From NCBI RefSeq assembly GCF_001264245.1, contig NZ_CP011339.1, positions 1,550,001-1,614,000 of the forward strand: DNA of 64,000 nucleotides, written 5' to 3'. Of this stretch, positions 61,257 to 64,000 are shown piece after piece (positions within the stretch are counted from its first letter, which is position 1; every line of letters begins with the position of its first letter). This DNA is from Microcystis panniformis FACHB-1757 (lineage in GTDB: Bacteria > Cyanobacteriota > Cyanobacteriia > Cyanobacteriales > Microcystaceae). The translations under genes and the position numbers were made by a program. The notes below the pieces were generated by a model, which made no database searches, had not been told where the DNA came from, and saw only the letters and a list, made by a program, of their open reading frames with translations.

Positions 61257-64000
61257 TTATTTTTTCGTCATGAACCAGCGAATAAATAACTTCTCTAACT
61301 CAATCCAAACAAACATTAAGGCACTAAATCCAAAACAGATTAATAATTCCGTGCCACTAATCCATTGAGTACCGAAGAAGTTTTGTAGAGGAGGAGCATA
61401 AATTAACAACAATTGTAGGATCGTTGTCAAGCCCACGGCGACAATAATGTAAGGATTAGAGAAGGGATTCATTTGCACAGCTAACTGGGTATGGGAACGC
61501 ACCGCCAAAGCATGACCCATTTGTGCTAAACAGAGGGTAGTAAATACCATGGTTTTCCAGCGTCCAGGATCTCCGATTTCGGGGGTTGCCTGAGTATATT
61601 GGTAAGCCCAGTACATCATAATAATGGTCAGAATGGCAAAGACGATGCCGATGCGAATCATATACCAACCCAACCCGCGAGCAAAAATGCTTTCCCGGGG
61701 GCTAAAAGGTGGACGTTTCATCACATTAGGTTCGGCGGGTTCCATTGCCAAAGCAAGAGCCGGTAAACCGTCGGTGACAAGGTTCATCCAGAGGATTTGC
61801 AAGGGAGTCAGAGGTACACCCCCCATACCGATTAAAGGAGCCGCAGCAATGGTTAAAACCTCGCCAATATTACTGCCGAGAATGTATTTAATAAAGCGCC
61901 GAATGTTACTGTAAACCACGCGCCCTTCTTCAGTGGCAGCGACGATGGTGGCAAAGTTATCATCTAGCAAAATCATATCACTGGCTTCTTTGCTGACATC
62001 GGTTCCCGTAATCCCCATGGCGATACCGATATCCGCTTGTTTTAGTGCCGGAGCATCATTGACTCCATCCCCCGTCATGGCGACGAATTTGCCCCGTTTT
62101 TGCAGGGCTTGGACGATTCTCAGCTTATGTTCGGGAGAAACGCGAGCATAGACGCTCACACCATCTACCTCTCCCTCTAGGTCATTCTGAGACATTTTTT
62201 CTAATTCTTTACCCGTGATTACTCGCTCTCCGGGGGCAGCAATGCCTAATTCAAATGCGATCGCCTTGGCGGTTAATTGGTGATCTCCGGTAATCATAAT
62301 CGGACGAATTCCCGCTTGACGACAGAGGGCAACCGCTTCTTTAACTTCTTTGCGGGGTGCATCGAGCATTCCCACCAATCCCAACCAAACCAGGGATTGT
62401 TCCTCACTATCTTCTCTTTCCGCTTCTGGCACTTCTGTCATCGGTTTATAGGAAAAACCTAAGACTCGTAGGCCATTACCCGCCATTTCGTCATTTTGTG
62501 CCAAAATACGGCTTCTTTGTTCATTTGTTAAGGGTTGACTTTCCGCCCCAACTTGGATCAGAGAACAACGTTCGAGAATTAATTCCGGTGAGCCTTTGGT
62601 AAACATCAAATAGGTAGAATCACCCAAACCTAACTGAGCATTCTCACAGATTACTGACATTCTCTTTCTTTCGGAAGAAAAGGGAAATTCGCCTAAACGA
62701 GGGCTTTTTGGTTCCAATGCTTCCCGATATAGTCCTCCTTTACCCGCTAACGTCAGTAAAGCTCCTTCGGTGGGATCGCCTAAAATTGACCATTCTTGAG
62801 CTTGATTCTGCAAAAGTGCATCATTACACAGGACACAAGCCGTTAAAATTGCCTGTAGTTCGGGATCACTTTCACTAGCACCACTAAACTCACCGATGGG
62901 CGCGTAACCCTCCCCCGTGACAGTAATTGTCTGCTCGGAAGTATTAACTTTCTGCACCACCATTTTATTTTGAGTTAAAGTTCCAGTTTTATCGGAGCAA
63001 ATCGTCGTTACCGAACCTAAGGTTTCCACTGCCGGCAATTTACGGATTAAAGCTTGTCTTCTCACCATTCTTTGGGTTCCAATTGCCAAAGTCACCGTTA
63101 CCACTGCCGGTAAACCTTCGGGGACAACGGCCACAGCCATACTGAGGGAAGTTTCTAGTAGTGACTCAAAAAACTGCCAACCGAAGCGAATTACGCCCCC
63201 AAGCACGACTACAGCCACTAAAGCTAGGGAACCACTCACTAAAACGTTACCTAACTGCGACATTCGCTGCTGTAGGGGAGTTGGTTCACTTTCTACTCCT
63301 TGTAACATGGCGGCGATTTTACCGATTTCCGTATCCATTCCCGTCTTGGTAATCGCCACTTTCCCCCGTCCTTGTACTACTTCTGTACCCTGATAGACGA
63401 GGTTAATGCGATCGCCTAAAGAGGCATCTTCCGGTAAAACCTTCTGTGCTTGTTTATTCACCGATTCCGCTTCCCCCGTCAGGGCAGCTTCCCGGATTTG
63501 CAGATTTTGTGCTTCTAATAATCTGCCATCGGCGGCAATTTGTACCCCCGCTTCCAGTAACATGATATCCCCGGGGACAAGTTCCTTGGCCGCCACTTCA
63601 AAGGTGCTACCATTACGGATAACCCGGACTTTCGGCGAGGATAACTGCTTAAGGGCGGCTAAAGCCTTTTCTGCCCTGCTTTCCTGTAAATATCCTAAAA
63701 TACCGTTTAAAATAACAATTGTAAAAATAGCGATCGCATCTTTGGGAAATTCCGCTTTTTTCAGGTCCAAAACCGCCGAAACCACCGCCACGGCAATCAG
63801 CATCACTAACATAATGTTAGTAAACTGTTCCCAAAGAATCATTAACGGGCTACGTCCCCCCGTTTCTTTTAGTTCATTTAACCCAAAAATATCCTTTCTT
63901 TTGACAATTTCAGCCTCGATTAAGCCGGTTTCCCCATTGGTTCTCAGTATTTCTAGGGTTTGTTCGCCAGTTAAATTATGCCAAGCACGATTATTCTCTA
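61257..64000 (-). CDS. P-type (type II) calcium-translocating ATPase, partial
   Basis: The frame is open from 61257 to the right edge, so the N-terminus lies outside the window; a start at 63842 would be internal. At the edge it reads ...ENNRAWHNLTGEQTLEILRT, the cytosolic N-terminal region. Motifs: PEGLPAVVTVTLAIGT (calcium-site helix 4), CSDKTGTLTQNKM (phosphorylated D), and MTGDGVNDAPALKQADIGIA. C-terminal membrane helices include WMNLVTDGLPALALAMEPAE. Resembles PacL and SERCA-type pumps, so Ca2+ (or Mn2+) export is likely. First gene of a two-gene operon with the SLC13 transporter. Confidence 0.93.
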   Translation of the reverse strand, partial: ENNRAWHNLTGEQTLEILRTNGETGLIEAEIVKRKDIFGLNELKETGGRSPLMILWEQFTNIMLVMLIAVAVVSAVLDLKKAEFPKDAIAIFTIVILNGILGYLQESRAEKALAALKQLSSPKVRVIRNGSTFEVAAKELVPGDIMLLEAGVQIAADGRLLEAQNLQIREAALTGEAESVNKQAQKVLPEDASLGDRINLVYQGTEVVQGRGKVAITKTGMDTEIGKIAAMLQGVESEPTPLQQRMSQLGNVLVSGSLALVAVVVLGGVIRFGWQFFESLLETSLSMAVAVVPEGLPAVVTVTLAIGTQRMVRRQALIRKLPAVETLGSVTTICSDKTGTLTQNKMVVQKVNTSEQTITVTGEGYAPIGEFSGASESDPELQAILTACVLCNDALLQNQAQEWSILGDPTEGALLTLAGKGGLYREALEPKSPRLGEFPFSSERKRMSVICENAQLGLGDSTYLMFTKGSPELILERCSLIQVGAESQPLTNEQRSRILAQNDEMAGNGLRVLGFSYKPMTEVPEAEREDSEEQSLVWLGLVGMLDAPRKEVKEAVALCRQAGIRPIMITGDHQLTAKAIAFELGIAAPGERVITGKELEKMSQNDLEGEVDGVSVYARVSPEHKLRIVQALQKRGKFVAMTGDGVNDAPALKQADIGIAMGITGTDVSKEASDMILLDDNFATIVAATEEGRVVYSNIRRFIKYILGSNIGEVLTIAAAPLIGMGGVPLTPLQILWMNLVTDGLPALALAMEPAEPNVMKRPPFSPRESIFARGLGWYMIRIGIVFAILTIIMMYWAYQYTQATPEIGDPGRWKTMVFTTLCLAQMGHALAVRSHTQLAVQMNPFSNPYIIVAVGLTTILQLLLIYAPPLQNFFGTQWISGTELLICFGFSALMFVWIELEKLFIRWFMTKK

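Overview
The window is chromosomal DNA from a unicellular bloom-forming cyanobacterium, most likely Microcystis aeruginosa or a close relative (inference). The evidence is a light-dependent protochlorophyllide reductase, a Ycf37-type TPR protein, a CYP38-type lumenal cyclophilin, many copies of the HIP1 octamer GCGATCGC, a RuBisCO-like protein of the kind known from Microcystis, and a very high density of insertion sequences, MITEs and short tandem repeats. No tRNA or rRNA gene was seen.

Layout. 0-4.3 kb: sdhB, a frameshifted CsgG-like gene, a repeat-rich gap and por. 4.7-7.5 kb: a PIN toxin-antitoxin pair whose toxin gene is split by a complete IS (16-bp inverted ends, 9-bp target duplication), then fragments of a cadherin-like gene. 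7.5-9.8 kb: a small secreted protein and an ABC exporter with 5' frameshifts. 9.8-15.3 kb: an accessory zone with a cysteine desulfurase fragment, a Nif11-like gene, an IS30 remnant that was itself hit by a MITE, an orphan DUF1778 antitoxin, a NACHT NTPase, and a RelE-type toxin-antitoxin pair bracketed by two copies of one MITE. 15.3-29.3 kb: mostly housekeeping genes (M23 peptidase, birA, two phosphoglycerate-mutase-like genes, a probable non-coding RNA, YraN, DUF3110, DUF2996, a pentapeptide-repeat membrane protein, ligA, two Uma2 nucleases, pepP). 29.5-40.2 kb: PhzF, then a cell-surface cluster (a giant GT-GT-FkbM fusion, three more methyltransferases, and an S-layer/RTX-type protein with its own promoter and terminator). 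40.4-43.8 kb: three tandem near-identical Rpn/DUF2887 nuclease genes that differ in a 12-bp repeat. 43.8-64 kb: methyltransferase, CYP38, RuBisCO-like protein, serS, M23 peptidase, GT9, YceD, TPR protein, Ski2-like helicase, REC-GGDEF plus solute-binding protein, ycf37, an SLC13 transporter and a P-type Ca-ATPase that runs off the right edge.

Three themes stand out. (1) Small non-autonomous elements have repeatedly cut or edited genes, often with target duplications that let the original gene be reconstructed. (2) Five sites in four otherwise intact genes each look one base short in a homopolymer run. This pattern is as consistent with a sequencing or assembly error as with pseudogenes. (3) Slippage-prone and duplicated loci (the Rpn triplication, 81-bp and 15-bp tandem arrays, heptamer arrays) mark sites where strains are likely to differ.
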